The position numbers and the translations under genes were made by a program. A stretch of 58,459 nucleotides of DNA from contig JADGBH010000023.1 of assembly GCA_015231595.1 (NCBI GenBank), positions 1 to 58,459 of the forward strand, written 5' to 3'. The stretch is from Desulfobacterales bacterium (lineage in GTDB: Bacteria > Desulfobacterota > Desulfobacteria > Desulfobacterales > JADGBH01). This document shows, piece by piece, positions 19,691 through 28,909 of this stretch (the stretch's first letter is position 1; the number at the start of each line of letters is the position of its first letter). The notes beneath the pieces were generated by a model. The model did no database searches and was not told the origin of the DNA. It saw only the letters and a program-made list of their open reading frames with translations.

Positions 19691-20197
19691 ATGGCAGAAA
19701 GTACACAGCATAAATTAGATCGTGTTCGTGCTCCAAGAGTACAAATAACGTATGATGTAGAAATTGGAGGAGCAATTGAAATGAAAGAGCTTCCGTTTGT
19801 AGGAGGGATTTTAGCGGATCTTTCAGGAAATCCAGCGGAGCCTTTACCAAAATTAAAGGATAGGAAATTTATTGAAATTGATCGCGATAATTTCAATGAT
19901 GTTATGGCATCGCTAAAACCTCGTCTTGAGTTCCAAGTTGAAAACAAATTAGCTAACGATGGAAGTGCTCTTAAACTTGAGCTTAACTTTAATAATATAG
20001 ATGAGTTTGATCCAGTAAATATTATAAATCAAATTACGCCTTTAAAAAAGCTTCTTGAAGCAAGGCACCGTTTATCTGATCTTTTAACAAAACTTGATGG
20101 AAATGACGAGCTTGATAAGCTGCTTCAAGATGTTCTTGTGAATACACAAAAACTTGACGAATTAAAGGCTCTTACACAACCTACTGCTGAAGCATAG
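19691..20197 (+). CDS. tssB: Type VI sheath small subunit TssB (VipA)
   Basis: 168 residues from ATG 19691, which has AAAGGAGAG upstream. The reading frame is open back to 19580, but those 37 residues are unlike any TssB and end at the ribosome site, so I exclude them. The sequence STQHKLDRVRAPRVQITYDV is the conserved TssB N-terminus, followed by LPFVGGILADLSG. TssB and TssC polymerise into the contractile sheath around the Hcp tube. Confidence 0.95.
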   Translation: MAESTQHKLDRVRAPRVQITYDVEIGGAIEMKELPFVGGILADLSGNPAEPLPKLKDRKFIEIDRDNFNDVMASLKPRLEFQVENKLANDGSALKLELNFNNIDEFDPVNIINQITPLKKLLEARHRLSDLLTKLDGNDELDKLLQDVLVNTQKLDELKALTQPTAEA

Positions 20198-20260
20198 TAT
20201 TTATAAATTTAAGGTTAGGGAAATTAAAAAAATTTTTAATATTTTTATAAGGAGGCGAAT

Positions 20261-21745
20261 ATGGCTGATGAAGAAACCCAGGGCCAGGCTGAAACCGCAA
20301 CTGCTGAGGCTAAAGATTTAAGCTTGTTAGAACAAATTGTTCAAGGTGGAGGCATGATTCGAGATGAATCTCAATTGTCTTATGCTAAGGATATGATTGG
20401 AGAATTTGTTTCTCAAGTTGTTGATGAAGGTATGACCGTTAGTGCTGATACTACTGCAATGATTAATCAGCGCATTGCTCAAATTGATGAACTATTGACT
20501 AATCAGTTAAATGCAATACTTCATGCAGAACCGTTTCAGAAACTTGAAGCTTCTTGGAAAGGTTTAAGTCATTTAGTATTTAATACTGAAACAAGCACAA
20601 CACTTAAACTTCGTTTGATGAATATAACAAAAAAAGAGCTTCTTAATGACCTTGAAAAAGCTGTTGAATTTGACCAAAGTCAATTATTTAAAAAGGTTTA
20701 TGAAGAAGAATACGGCACATTTGGAGGTTATCCTTATACTCTTTTAATAGGTGACTTTGAATTCGGAAGACATCCTCAAGATATGGCGCTTCTTGAAAAA
20801 TTATCTAATGTTGCTGCGGCTGCTCATGCTCCATTTATTGCAGCGGCAAGTGCTTCTTTATTTGATCTTGATGGTTTTAGTCAAATTGGAATTCCGAGAG
20901 ACCTTTCAAAGATATTCGAAAGCCTTGAACTTATCAAATGGCGTTCTTTTAGGGAAAGTGAAGATTCAAGATATGTTTCATTAGTCCTTCCCCATACACT
21001 TATGCGTCTGCCTTATGGACAAAAGACAGTTCCTGTTGAAGGAATTAATTTTGAAGAAGATGTTGACGGCAAAGATCATAAGAAATATCTTTGGGGTAAT
21101 GCTGCTTATTCTCTTGCTCAAAGAATTACAAATGCTTTTGCAAAGTATAAATGGTGTGCTGCTATTAGAGGAGTTGAAGGTGGTGGCCTTGTTCAAGGTC
21201 TTCCGACACATACTTTTAAGACTGATGATGGTGATATTGCTCTTAAATGCCCAACTGAAATTGCAATTACTGATCGTCGTGAAAAAGAGCTTAATGATTT
21301 AGGATTTATTACTCTTGTTCATTGCAAAGGCACTGATTATGCTGCATTTTTTGGAGGACAAACTGTACAAAAACCAAAAGTTTATAATACACCTCAAGCA
21401 AATGCTAATGCAAGAATTTCAACAGTTTTACCATATATTCTCGCGTCTTCAAGATTTGCTCATTATCTTAAAGTCATTATGCGTGATAAAATAGGAAGCT
21501 TTTTGAGTGCAGAGAATATTGAGGCGTATTTAAATACATGGATAGGTACTTATGTTCTGGGAAAAGACGATGCTGGACAAGACCTTAAGGCAAAATATCC
21601 TTTAAGGGAAGCACAGGTAAAAGTTAATGAAATTCCTGGTAAGCCTGGTTGTTATAATGCTGTTGTATTTTTAAGACCGCATTTTCAGCTTGAAGAATTA
21701 ACAACTTCTATTAGGTTAGTTGCGGAACTTCCTCCTCCAGCCTAA
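20261..21745 (+). CDS. tssC: Type VI sheath large subunit TssC (VipB)
   Basis: 494 residues, the usual length. Family motifs include LEASWKGLSHLVFNTET, LIGDFEFGRHPQDM, FIAAASASLFDLDGF, WRSFRESEDSRYVSL and the C-terminal FLRPHFQLEELTTSIRLVA. It is the main structural protein of the contractile sheath and the substrate pulled apart by ClpV after firing. A good AAGGAGG site precedes ATG 20261. The 63-base spacing from tssB is ordinary. Confidence 0.97.
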   Translation: MADEETQGQAETATAEAKDLSLLEQIVQGGGMIRDESQLSYAKDMIGEFVSQVVDEGMTVSADTTAMINQRIAQIDELLTNQLNAILHAEPFQKLEASWKGLSHLVFNTETSTTLKLRLMNITKKELLNDLEKAVEFDQSQLFKKVYEEEYGTFGGYPYTLLIGDFEFGRHPQDMALLEKLSNVAAAAHAPFIAAASASLFDLDGFSQIGIPRDLSKIFESLELIKWRSFRESEDSRYVSLVLPHTLMRLPYGQKTVPVEGINFEEDVDGKDHKKYLWGNAAYSLAQRITNAFAKYKWCAAIRGVEGGGLVQGLPTHTFKTDDGDIALKCPTEIAITDRREKELNDLGFITLVHCKGTDYAAFFGGQTVQKPKVYNTPQANANARISTVLPYILASSRFAHYLKVIMRDKIGSFLSAENIEAYLNTWIGTYVLGKDDAGQDLKAKYPLREAQVKVNEIPGKPGCYNAVVFLRPHFQLEELTTSIRLVAELPPPA

Positions 21746-21780
21746 TAGTAAAGATAACAAAAAAGAATTACACTACTAAT

Positions 21781-21798
21781 CGGGTAAATTTTTACCCG
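21781..21798 (+). promoter_or_regulatory. Hairpin between tssC and hcp
   Basis: A stem CGGGTAAA/TTTACCCG with a 2-base centre lies 35 bases after tssC and 50 before hcp. It could be a processing or attenuating structure that separates expression of abundant Hcp from the upstream genes; that function is inferred. Confidence 0.4.
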
Positions 21799-21847
21799 CT
21801 TAGTTAAAATTTAATGTTTTTTATTTATTATAAAAGGGGGTTTTTTT

Positions 21848-22348
21848 ATGGCATCAAATATGTATATAAAATTTGACAAGATTGACGGTGAATCAACGGA
21901 TAAAAATCACATAAAATGGATAGAAATTTTAGGATGGAGTCACAGTTTTTCACAACCTACTCCACCTATGTCACACAGAAATTCATCGGGTTCTACTCTT
22001 GAAAAATGCCATCATTCAGAGCTTACATTTTCAAAGTATCTTGATGTTGCTACTGATGATCTTTTAAAAACATGCTGGACTGGTAAGCAAGTTGAAACTG
22101 TAAAGATTGAGTGTTTCCGTGCTGATGGTCAAACAACTAATGCAATTAAATACCTTATGATTGATATGCTTGATGTTATAATTACAAATCTGAGCATTTC
22201 AGGAGGTGGAGGAGATATACCAGTGGAGAATCTTTCATTATCGTATAGTAAAATTACTTATACTTACATTGATAAGAAAAAAGCAGATGGAACTGGTGCA
22301 TCTAATCAACCTGTATCTTGGGATCATGCGAGTAATGAAAATTCATAA
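21848..22348 (+). CDS. hcp: Type VI tube protein Hcp (TssD)
   Basis: 166 residues. Motifs NMYIKFDKIDGEST, WIEILGWSHSFSQP and ATDDLLKTCWTGK belong to the Hcp beta-barrel that forms the inner tube and carries effectors. A strong GGGGG ribosome site fits high expression. The final residues lie in a 72-bp tandem duplication that runs into tssE. The stop codon is immediately followed by an ATG that is the duplicated relic of the tssE start. Confidence 0.95.
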   Translation: MASNMYIKFDKIDGESTDKNHIKWIEILGWSHSFSQPTPPMSHRNSSGSTLEKCHHSELTFSKYLDVATDDLLKTCWTGKQVETVKIECFRADGQTTNAIKYLMIDMLDVIITNLSISGGGGDIPVENLSLSYSKITYTYIDKKKADGTGASNQPVSWDHASNENS

Positions 22349-22436
22349 ATGTCCGAATTTAATTATGGTGCATCTAATCAACATGTATCTTGGGATCATC
22401 ATAAAAATGAAATTTATAAATGTCCGAATTTAATTA
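22294..22436 (+). repeat. Tandem duplication of the hcp end and tssE start
   Basis: Copy 1 (22294-22365, 72 bp) and copy 2 (22366-22436, 71 bp) both contain the last coding stretch of hcp (GCATCTAATCAAC...) and the first codons of tssE (ATGTCCGAATTTAAT). Copy 2 has a 1-base deletion and several substitutions. The ATG of copy 1 (22349) opens a 30-codon frame that reads Hcp-tail-like sequence to a TAG at 22439-22441; copy 2's ATG (22420) is the true tssE start. Confidence 0.9.
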
Positions 22437-22917
22437 TTTAGAAAAAAAAAAACAAATTAATATCCGAGCCTCACTTATAGATAGGTTAATTGATTTAGAA
22501 CCTAAATCGAATAGTGAGGTTCGTCCTCTTAGGGCTCTTGATATAGATGCGTTAAAAGCATCTATAGCGAGGGATATTGAATGGGTGCTCAATACAAGAA
22601 CTCCTCTTTATGATGAAGAATTTGATAAAAGAGAGCTTACGGTTATTGATTATGGAATACCTGATTTTGGAACTTACTTTACTTATAACTATGATGATCG
22701 AAGACGCATTATAAAGAGAGTTGAAAAGGCGATATATGCATTTGAACCAAGGCTTAAGAATCTTGATATATCTGTTAAGTCTGATAGTCTTGATGAGAAG
22801 GCTATGCTTCTGTATATTAATGCTGACATAGTCATTGAAAACATAAGAGAGCCTATTTCTTTTATTACCATCACTCGAAATCAAACAACTAAAGTAAAAA
22901 TTCATGAAAACAAATGA
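22420..22917 (+). CDS. tssE: Type VI baseplate protein TssE (gp25-like)
   Basis: 165 residues with the gp25/lysozyme-like fold. DIEWVLNTRTPLYDEEF carries the conserved EWxLNTR motif, and GIPDFGTYFTYN follows. TssE links sheath to baseplate. There is no obvious ribosome site before ATG 22420, and the region upstream is the duplicated hcp tail, so translation may depend on coupling with hcp or with the 30-codon relic frame that ends at 22441. It overlaps tssF by 14 bases. Confidence 0.95.
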   Translation: MSEFNYLEKKKQINIRASLIDRLIDLEPKSNSEVRPLRALDIDALKASIARDIEWVLNTRTPLYDEEFDKRELTVIDYGIPDFGTYFTYNYDDRRRIIKRVEKAIYAFEPRLKNLDISVKSDSLDEKAMLLYINADIVIENIREPISFITITRNQTTKVKIHENK

Positions 22918-24712
22918 CGAAGAACTCCTTGAGTATTACAAAAGAGAACTTACTTATTTAAGAAAGATGGGGGCTTTATTCGGAGAATCCTATCCTAAAG
23001 TCGGCGGTAGGCTTGAACTTACACGGGATCAATGCCCAGATCCCCACATTGAAAGACTTATAGAGTCTTTTGCATTTCTTACTGCTCGCATACAACATAA
23101 CCTTGATAGTGAATTTCCTCAAATTTCATCGGCTTTATTAAATATTTTATATCCTCAGTTAACGATTCCAATTCCATCGATGTCGATCTCAAGATTTGTT
23201 GTGGATCCAACTCAAGGTAAACTTACTTCCGGTTATGTTTTATCTAAGAATACTCCTTTATTTGCACAGACTAACACTGGACAAATTTGTCGATTTAAAA
23301 CATCTTATCCTGTTGTGTTATGGCCTATTGAGCTTACTTTCGCTGGTTTTGAATCTAAAGAAAAATATGATTTTTTGGACAGAGAATCGAATGTTTCCCT
23401 TGTCCTTCGTTTTCGTATTGAAGGGCAAGGAGTTCCATTGAATAATTTAGATCTTAAAAAATTAAGATTTTATATAAATGGCGATAAAATGCTTGCAAAT
23501 TCTTTATATGAACTTTTATTTTGCAATGTTTTTAGCGTTGCTATTCTTCACGAAGATAAAAACCGTCCTGTGTATCTTGGAGAAGATGCTATAAAGCCTG
23601 TAGGGTTTGGGTCTGATGAAGGTGTGTTGCCTTATCCATCAAATGCTCATTCCGGTTATAGGCTTCTTCACGAATATTTTTCTTTTCCAGAAAAATTTTT
23701 ATTTTTTGATATTGATAAGATCGATACAAATTCGTCGGAAAAATATTTTGATATACTTATACTTATTAAACAAATTCCTCAGACGAGATTAATTATTGAT
23801 AATCAAACTTTTCTTATGGGCTGTGCGCCTATTATAAATATTTTTAATAAAACATCCGACCCTATACGAGTAGATGAAAAAAGCTATCAATACCCTGTTT
23901 TCCCTGATAAGCGAAGAGAATCTATAACTGAAATCCATTCGATTAATTCAGTATCTTTAAGCCCAAATCCTAATGAGATTGCTCAAAAAATTACACCTTA
24001 CTTTTCTTATACCCATCTAACTGAGGGTAAGGAACAAAGAATATTTTGGCACGCAATAAGAAAGCCTACAGGACAAAAAAATCTGCCAGGTACTCAAATG
24101 TTTTTGTCATTTGTTAATCTTGATTTTACACCGTTAAAACCAGCTTCAGCTACTGTATTTGCCCATACTTTATGCACAAACCGTCGTCTTGCTGAAGAAA
24201 TTCCAGCTTTGGCTAAGCTCCAAATAGAAGTAGCCGCTCCGATATCTCGAATTTATACCCTTTTTAAGCCAACATCTCAAATTGAACCGCCTGTAGATGG
24301 TTCTACTTTATGGAGGCTTATTTCAAATTTATCTTTGAATTATTTATCCCTTTGTGAAGGAGAAGAAAGTTTAAAGGCTTTAAGGGAAATTTTAAAATTA
24401 TACAGCTTTCAAGAATATACGGATGTTTATCAGCAAATATCTGGAATTAGAGCTATGACAAGCAAAAGGGTAGTGAGAAGAATAGGAACTGAGGCGTGGA
24501 GAGGTTTTTGTCGTGGGATTGAATTAACGCTTGAATTTGATGAACGTTTTTATGTTGGAAGCAGCGCATTTCTTTTGGCTTCAGTATTAAATTATTTCAT
24601 TCCTCTTTATGCATCGATTAATTCCTTTACTCAGCTTATAATTAAAAGCACACAAAGGGAAGGTATATGGAAAAGATGGGAAGCAATGGTTGGGGAACGA
24701 AAACTCCATTAA
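22904..24712 (+). CDS. tssF: Type VI baseplate protein TssF
   Basis: 602 residues, typical for TssF/VasA. The N-terminus LLEYYKRELTYLRKMGALFG and the segments FAFLTARIQHNLDSEFPQ and ALLNILYPQLTIPIPSMSI are family hallmarks. It ends with 'WRGFCRGIELTLEFDERFYVG', also conserved. With TssG and TssE it builds the baseplate wedge. It overlaps both neighbours (14 bases with tssE, 46 with tssG), indicating coupled translation. Confidence 0.95.
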   Translation: MKTNDEELLEYYKRELTYLRKMGALFGESYPKVGGRLELTRDQCPDPHIERLIESFAFLTARIQHNLDSEFPQISSALLNILYPQLTIPIPSMSISRFVVDPTQGKLTSGYVLSKNTPLFAQTNTGQICRFKTSYPVVLWPIELTFAGFESKEKYDFLDRESNVSLVLRFRIEGQGVPLNNLDLKKLRFYINGDKMLANSLYELLFCNVFSVAILHEDKNRPVYLGEDAIKPVGFGSDEGVLPYPSNAHSGYRLLHEYFSFPEKFLFFDIDKIDTNSSEKYFDILILIKQIPQTRLIIDNQTFLMGCAPIINIFNKTSDPIRVDEKSYQYPVFPDKRRESITEIHSINSVSLSPNPNEIAQKITPYFSYTHLTEGKEQRIFWHAIRKPTGQKNLPGTQMFLSFVNLDFTPLKPASATVFAHTLCTNRRLAEEIPALAKLQIEVAAPISRIYTLFKPTSQIEPPVDGSTLWRLISNLSLNYLSLCEGEESLKALREILKLYSFQEYTDVYQQISGIRAMTSKRVVRRIGTEAWRGFCRGIELTLEFDERFYVGSSAFLLASVLNYFIPLYASINSFTQLIIKSTQREGIWKRWEAMVGERKLH

Positions 24713-25725
24713 TAGATTCTCTTTTTAAAGAGGGATATAAATTTGATTTTTATCAAGCTGTAAGGCTACTTGAATTCATTTTTGCGGATAAAATACCTGT
24801 AGGAGATAGTTCAGAGCCTGAAAAAGAAGTTGTTAGATTTAAATCTAATGTTGATTTTGTTTTTCCGTCATCTGATATTTTTGATATAAAAAAATCGTCT
24901 TTAGATGATGGCGGGCCTTGTGAGATGCTCATTAATTTTATTAGTCTTGCTGGTGCTTTTGGTCCATTGCCCGATCCTTATACTGAGCTTATTGTTGACA
25001 GATGTTTCCATAGAGATTTTGCTCTTAAAGATTTTCTTGATATTTTTAATCATAGATTAGCGTCTTTGATGTATCGGGTTAAAAAAATATATAGTATAGG
25101 ATTTGAATTAAACTCTCCGAATAGAACCCATTTCGCATCTTATCTTTATTCTCTTATTGGGATTGGCACTCCTTATTTAAAAAATCGTATGAGTATAGAA
25201 GATAGATGTTTGCTTCATTATTCTTCGATTTTTTGTCAAGGTCCTAAATCTATGAGAGGTCTTGAAATTATTCTTTCGGATTATTTTAATATCCCTGTTA
25301 AAGGGGAATATCTTAAGGGGCAATGGGATTTCATTGCTGATGATCAAATAACAAAATTAGGAAATTCTGGTCAAAATAGATCTCTTGGAAGTAATACTGT
25401 TATAGGAACAAAAATATGGGATCAACAGGGGAAATTTCAACTTATTATTGGGCCTGTTACTTTTGATAAATATCTTGATTTTTTGCCGAAAGGCGAGGCA
25501 AATAAAAAGCTTTATCAATTAATAAGATTTTATGCTGGAATTGAGCTTGAATTTGATGTTTTTTTAATTATAAAAAACACAGATATCCCAGATACTCATA
25601 TAAGTTCATCAAAAGGATTAAACAATCCTATGCTGGGCTGGACTTCATGGTTAAAATCTGCTAAACAGAAAGTGGACACTAAGTTAAAAGGAGATTTTAA
25701 GGTTCAGATTAAATACATGGTATAA
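24667..25725 (+). CDS. tssG: Type VI baseplate protein TssG
   Basis: 352 residues of the TssG/ImpH family: FDFYQAVRLLEFIF, VDFVFPSSDIFDI, LAGAFGPLPDPYTELI and FRDFLDIFNHR-like 'ALKDFLDIFNHRLASLMYR' are the conserved core. It heterodimerises around TssF in the baseplate. The ATG at 24667 lies inside tssF; the frame begins MEKMGSNGWG, and GAAGG is just upstream. Confidence 0.95.
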   Translation: MEKMGSNGWGTKTPLIDSLFKEGYKFDFYQAVRLLEFIFADKIPVGDSSEPEKEVVRFKSNVDFVFPSSDIFDIKKSSLDDGGPCEMLINFISLAGAFGPLPDPYTELIVDRCFHRDFALKDFLDIFNHRLASLMYRVKKIYSIGFELNSPNRTHFASYLYSLIGIGTPYLKNRMSIEDRCLLHYSSIFCQGPKSMRGLEIILSDYFNIPVKGEYLKGQWDFIADDQITKLGNSGQNRSLGSNTVIGTKIWDQQGKFQLIIGPVTFDKYLDFLPKGEANKKLYQLIRFYAGIELEFDVFLIIKNTDIPDTHISSSKGLNNPMLGWTSWLKSAKQKVDTKLKGDFKVQIKYMV

Positions 25726-25791
25726 CTTAACATGTTGTTATTATTTCTATCTTAACGGCATATATGAAAATGAAAAGGAACATAATTTTAA

Positions 25792-28700
25792 ATGGGTTTT
25801 AATCTTCAGTCACTTATTGACAAGCTAAATGCGACGTGTAGAAAAAGTCTTGAACATGCGGCAGAATTATGCGTGACTCAAACAAATTATAGTGTTGAAG
25901 TTGAGCATTTTTTGCTTAAACTGTTAGAATTACCTGATTCTGACATTCAAAAACTTTTTAAATATTATAACGTAAGAACTTCCGATGTAATTAGGGACAT
26001 TACAAAGGCGATTGAAAGATTTAAACGTGGAAATACAAGAACGCCAGCGCTTTCTCCCCATATTTTAAGGGTTCTTGAGCAATCATGGCTTTTGTCATCT
26101 CTTTACATGAATGCAAATTTTATTCGTTCAGGATCAATCCTCCTTGCTTTAGTGGATAATGATATTTTAAGAGGGATGATGCTTGAAACCTCTCCGTCGT
26201 TTGAGCTTATACCGAGAGATTCTCTTAAAACTAATATAACTGAAATAATTAAAGTATCAAACGAAGAGAAAACGTCAAAGATGGCTGTAGGTGTTCCGTC
26301 ATCTTCTAATAATTCTCAATCAGATCTTGATTCAAAACCCATTAAATCAAATACGCCTTTTCTCGATCAATTTACTATTGACCTTACAATTAGGGCTAAA
26401 GAGGGTTTTATTGATCCCATTCGTGGAAGGGATTTTGAGATTCGGCAGCTTATTGATATTTTAACGAGGCGAAGGCAGAATAATCCTATTTTGACAGGTG
26501 AGGCTGGAGTTGGCAAAACGGCAGTTGTTGAAGGTTTTGCTTTGAGAATTGCTAAAGGAGATGTTCCGCCATCACTTCGGAATATTTCTTTAAGAATGTT
26601 AGATCTTGGGCTACTTCAGGCAGGTGCTAGCGTAAAAGGTGAATTTGAAAAAAGATTGAAATCAGTTATAGATGAAGTAAGGACTTCATCTCAACCGATA
26701 ATATTGTTTATTGATGAAGCACATACTCTTATAGGTGCCGGTGGCTCAGCTGGAATGGGGGATGCTGCAAATTTATTAAAACCAGCCCTTGCAAGGGGAG
26801 AGCTTAGAACTGTTGCGGCTACTACCTGGTCGGAGTATAAAAAATATATTGAAAAAGATCCTGCTCTTGCTCGAAGGTTTCAGGTAGTTAAAGTTGGAGA
26901 ACCGGATGAAGCATCGGCTGTGGAAATGCTTAGGGGCCTTGTTGAAAATCTTGAAAAGCATCATAATGTAACAATTTTAGATGAAGCTGTAAGGGAGGCT
27001 GTAAGGCTTTCTCATAAGTATATAACCGGGAGGCTACTCCCAGACAAGGCTATAAGTGTTCTTGATACAGCATGTGCAAGAGTAGCTATTGGACAAAATG
27101 CTACTCCTCCAGAAATTGAAGATGTAAACAGCAAGATTTCTAATATTGAGCTTGAAGTAGAGATTTTAGAAAGAGAAAAAAAACGTGGTATAGGAAATTT
27201 TGAAAGAATTGATGAATTGAAAGAAGAACTTGAATCCTTGAAATCAAGAAAGGAAGAACTTGAAAAGGTTTGGAATGAGGAACTAAACCTTGTAAAAGTT
27301 ATTGTTGAAATTGAAAGGAGTATTTTGGATTACAATAAAGCGAAAGATACTCTTAGATTTGAAGAGTCCAGCAAAAAGCTTTTAGCAAAAAAAGAAGAGC
27401 TTAAAATAATTCAAAATGAAACATTGATGGTTCCAGTTTGTGTTGATGCTCGAATTGTTGCATCGGTTATATCTGGATGGACGGGAATCCCTGTCGGAAA
27501 GATGATGGCGGATGAAATTCAAACGATACTTGATTTAAAGGAAAAATTAAGCGAGAGAATTATTGGTCAGCCTCTTGCTCTTGATGCAATTTCAAGGAGG
27601 ATAAGAACTTTTAGAGCTAACCTTGATGAGCCTGGTAAACCTGTTGGAGTATTCCTTTTAGCAGGCCCCAGTGGTGTAGGTAAAACAGAAACAGCAATAG
27701 CTCTTTCGGACATATTGTATGGCGGTGATAGAAATATGATTGTTTTAAATATGTCTGAATATCAGGAAGCTTATACAGTATCAAGTTTAAAAGGTTCTCC
27801 TCCTGGGTACGTAGGTTATGGAAAAGGAGGGGTCTTAACTGAAGCGGTTCGTCAAAATCCTTATAGTATTCTTCTTTTAGATGAATTTGAAAAAGCTCAT
27901 CAAGATGTTATGGAAATGTTTTATCAAGTTTTTGATAAAGGACTTCTTGAAGATTCAGAAGGAATAACGATTGATTTTAAAAATACTCTAATGCTTTTAA
28001 CTACTAATGCTGGTTCTTATTCAATTATGCAGATGTGTCAAGATTCTACTAATTTGCCAGAACTTGATAATTTTGTTGAATTAGTAAGGCCTGAGCTTTT
28101 AAAGTATTTTAAACCTGCTTTATTAGGAAGGCTTGTTATCGTTCCCTATTATCCATTAAGTGATGATGTAATAAAAAAAATCATAAAGTTGAAGCTTGAT
28201 AAAACAAAGGATAGATTTAAAGAGCAGCATAGGATTAATTTCAGTTATACGGAAGAATTTATTTCCGCTGTTGCTTCACGATGCAATGAGAAAGACACTG
28301 GAGCGAGAAATGTTGACCATATTTTAACCCAAACAATGCTTCCTGAGCTTTCGGGCGAAATTTTAAAAAGAATGGCAAAGGGAGATGTCTGCACCGGTAT
28401 TAATGTATATATTGATGAGGCAGGAAAATTTGCTTATAAATTTGAACCAGCTTCTGTTCATGATGATTATTATGAGTCAGATTCAAGACCGATAGTTTCT
28501 TTTGAAAAGCCTGTAGTAGAACAACCACCTATACACCGTCCAATACAAGATGTTGATGATTATGATGAAATACCTATTATGCCTGATTTTGATGAATTTG
28601 ATGTGGAAATAGATGCTAAAGATACTTCGTCAGAAATTCAAAAAGATTATGAAGTTTATGAAGATGATGAAGAATATGAATATGAAGATGAATCAATTGA

Positions 28701-28872
28701 TGCTGAAAAGCAAGAAGAAAAATCTTCTGATGAATCTGTAAAATTAACTATTGATAAAATAAAACCTGACTATGCCCATACTTTTAGAAAGGATGGGAAA
28801 TATCGAATTCGGCCTAACAAGAAAATAAAAAAACAGAGAGATTGGCTTAGTTTTTTTAAACGTAAAAAATAA
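25792..28872 (+). CDS. clpV: Type VI sheath-recycling AAA+ ATPase ClpV (TssH) with acidic C-terminal tail
   Basis: 1026 residues. A Clp-N domain (about 1-150) is followed by AAA domain 1 (Walker A GEAGVGKT near 235, Walker B LFIDEAHTLIG), a coiled-coil insertion (about 440-530) and AAA domain 2 (Walker A GPSGVGKT near 625, Walker B LLLDEFEKAH). ClpV disassembles contracted TssBC sheath. About 140 residues beyond the usual end (from about 885) form a tail rich in Asp/Glu/Tyr (for example EDDEEYEYEDE), closed by a basic stretch NKKIKKQRDW and KRKK. I do not recognise that tail from typical ClpV proteins. Confidence 0.95.
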   Translation: MGFNLQSLIDKLNATCRKSLEHAAELCVTQTNYSVEVEHFLLKLLELPDSDIQKLFKYYNVRTSDVIRDITKAIERFKRGNTRTPALSPHILRVLEQSWLLSSLYMNANFIRSGSILLALVDNDILRGMMLETSPSFELIPRDSLKTNITEIIKVSNEEKTSKMAVGVPSSSNNSQSDLDSKPIKSNTPFLDQFTIDLTIRAKEGFIDPIRGRDFEIRQLIDILTRRRQNNPILTGEAGVGKTAVVEGFALRIAKGDVPPSLRNISLRMLDLGLLQAGASVKGEFEKRLKSVIDEVRTSSQPIILFIDEAHTLIGAGGSAGMGDAANLLKPALARGELRTVAATTWSEYKKYIEKDPALARRFQVVKVGEPDEASAVEMLRGLVENLEKHHNVTILDEAVREAVRLSHKYITGRLLPDKAISVLDTACARVAIGQNATPPEIEDVNSKISNIELEVEILEREKKRGIGNFERIDELKEELESLKSRKEELEKVWNEELNLVKVIVEIERSILDYNKAKDTLRFEESSKKLLAKKEELKIIQNETLMVPVCVDARIVASVISGWTGIPVGKMMADEIQTILDLKEKLSERIIGQPLALDAISRRIRTFRANLDEPGKPVGVFLLAGPSGVGKTETAIALSDILYGGDRNMIVLNMSEYQEAYTVSSLKGSPPGYVGYGKGGVLTEAVRQNPYSILLLDEFEKAHQDVMEMFYQVFDKGLLEDSEGITIDFKNTLMLLTTNAGSYSIMQMCQDSTNLPELDNFVELVRPELLKYFKPALLGRLVIVPYYPLSDDVIKKIIKLKLDKTKDRFKEQHRINFSYTEEFISAVASRCNEKDTGARNVDHILTQTMLPELSGEILKRMAKGDVCTGINVYIDEAGKFAYKFEPASVHDDYYESDSRPIVSFEKPVVEQPPIHRPIQDVDDYDEIPIMPDFDEFDVEIDAKDTSSEIQKDYEVYEDDEEYEYEDESIDAEKQEEKSSDESVKLTIDKIKPDYAHTFRKDGKYRIRPNKKIKKQRDWLSFFKRKK

Positions 28873-28909
28873 ATTTATTTTATGATAATATTTGGGGAAG
28901 ATTAAAAAA

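Noticed and set aside
22349..22441. The 30-codon frame after hcp as a real small gene
   Set aside because: Its sequence is wholly explained by the tandem duplication. It is recorded as a possible relay only.
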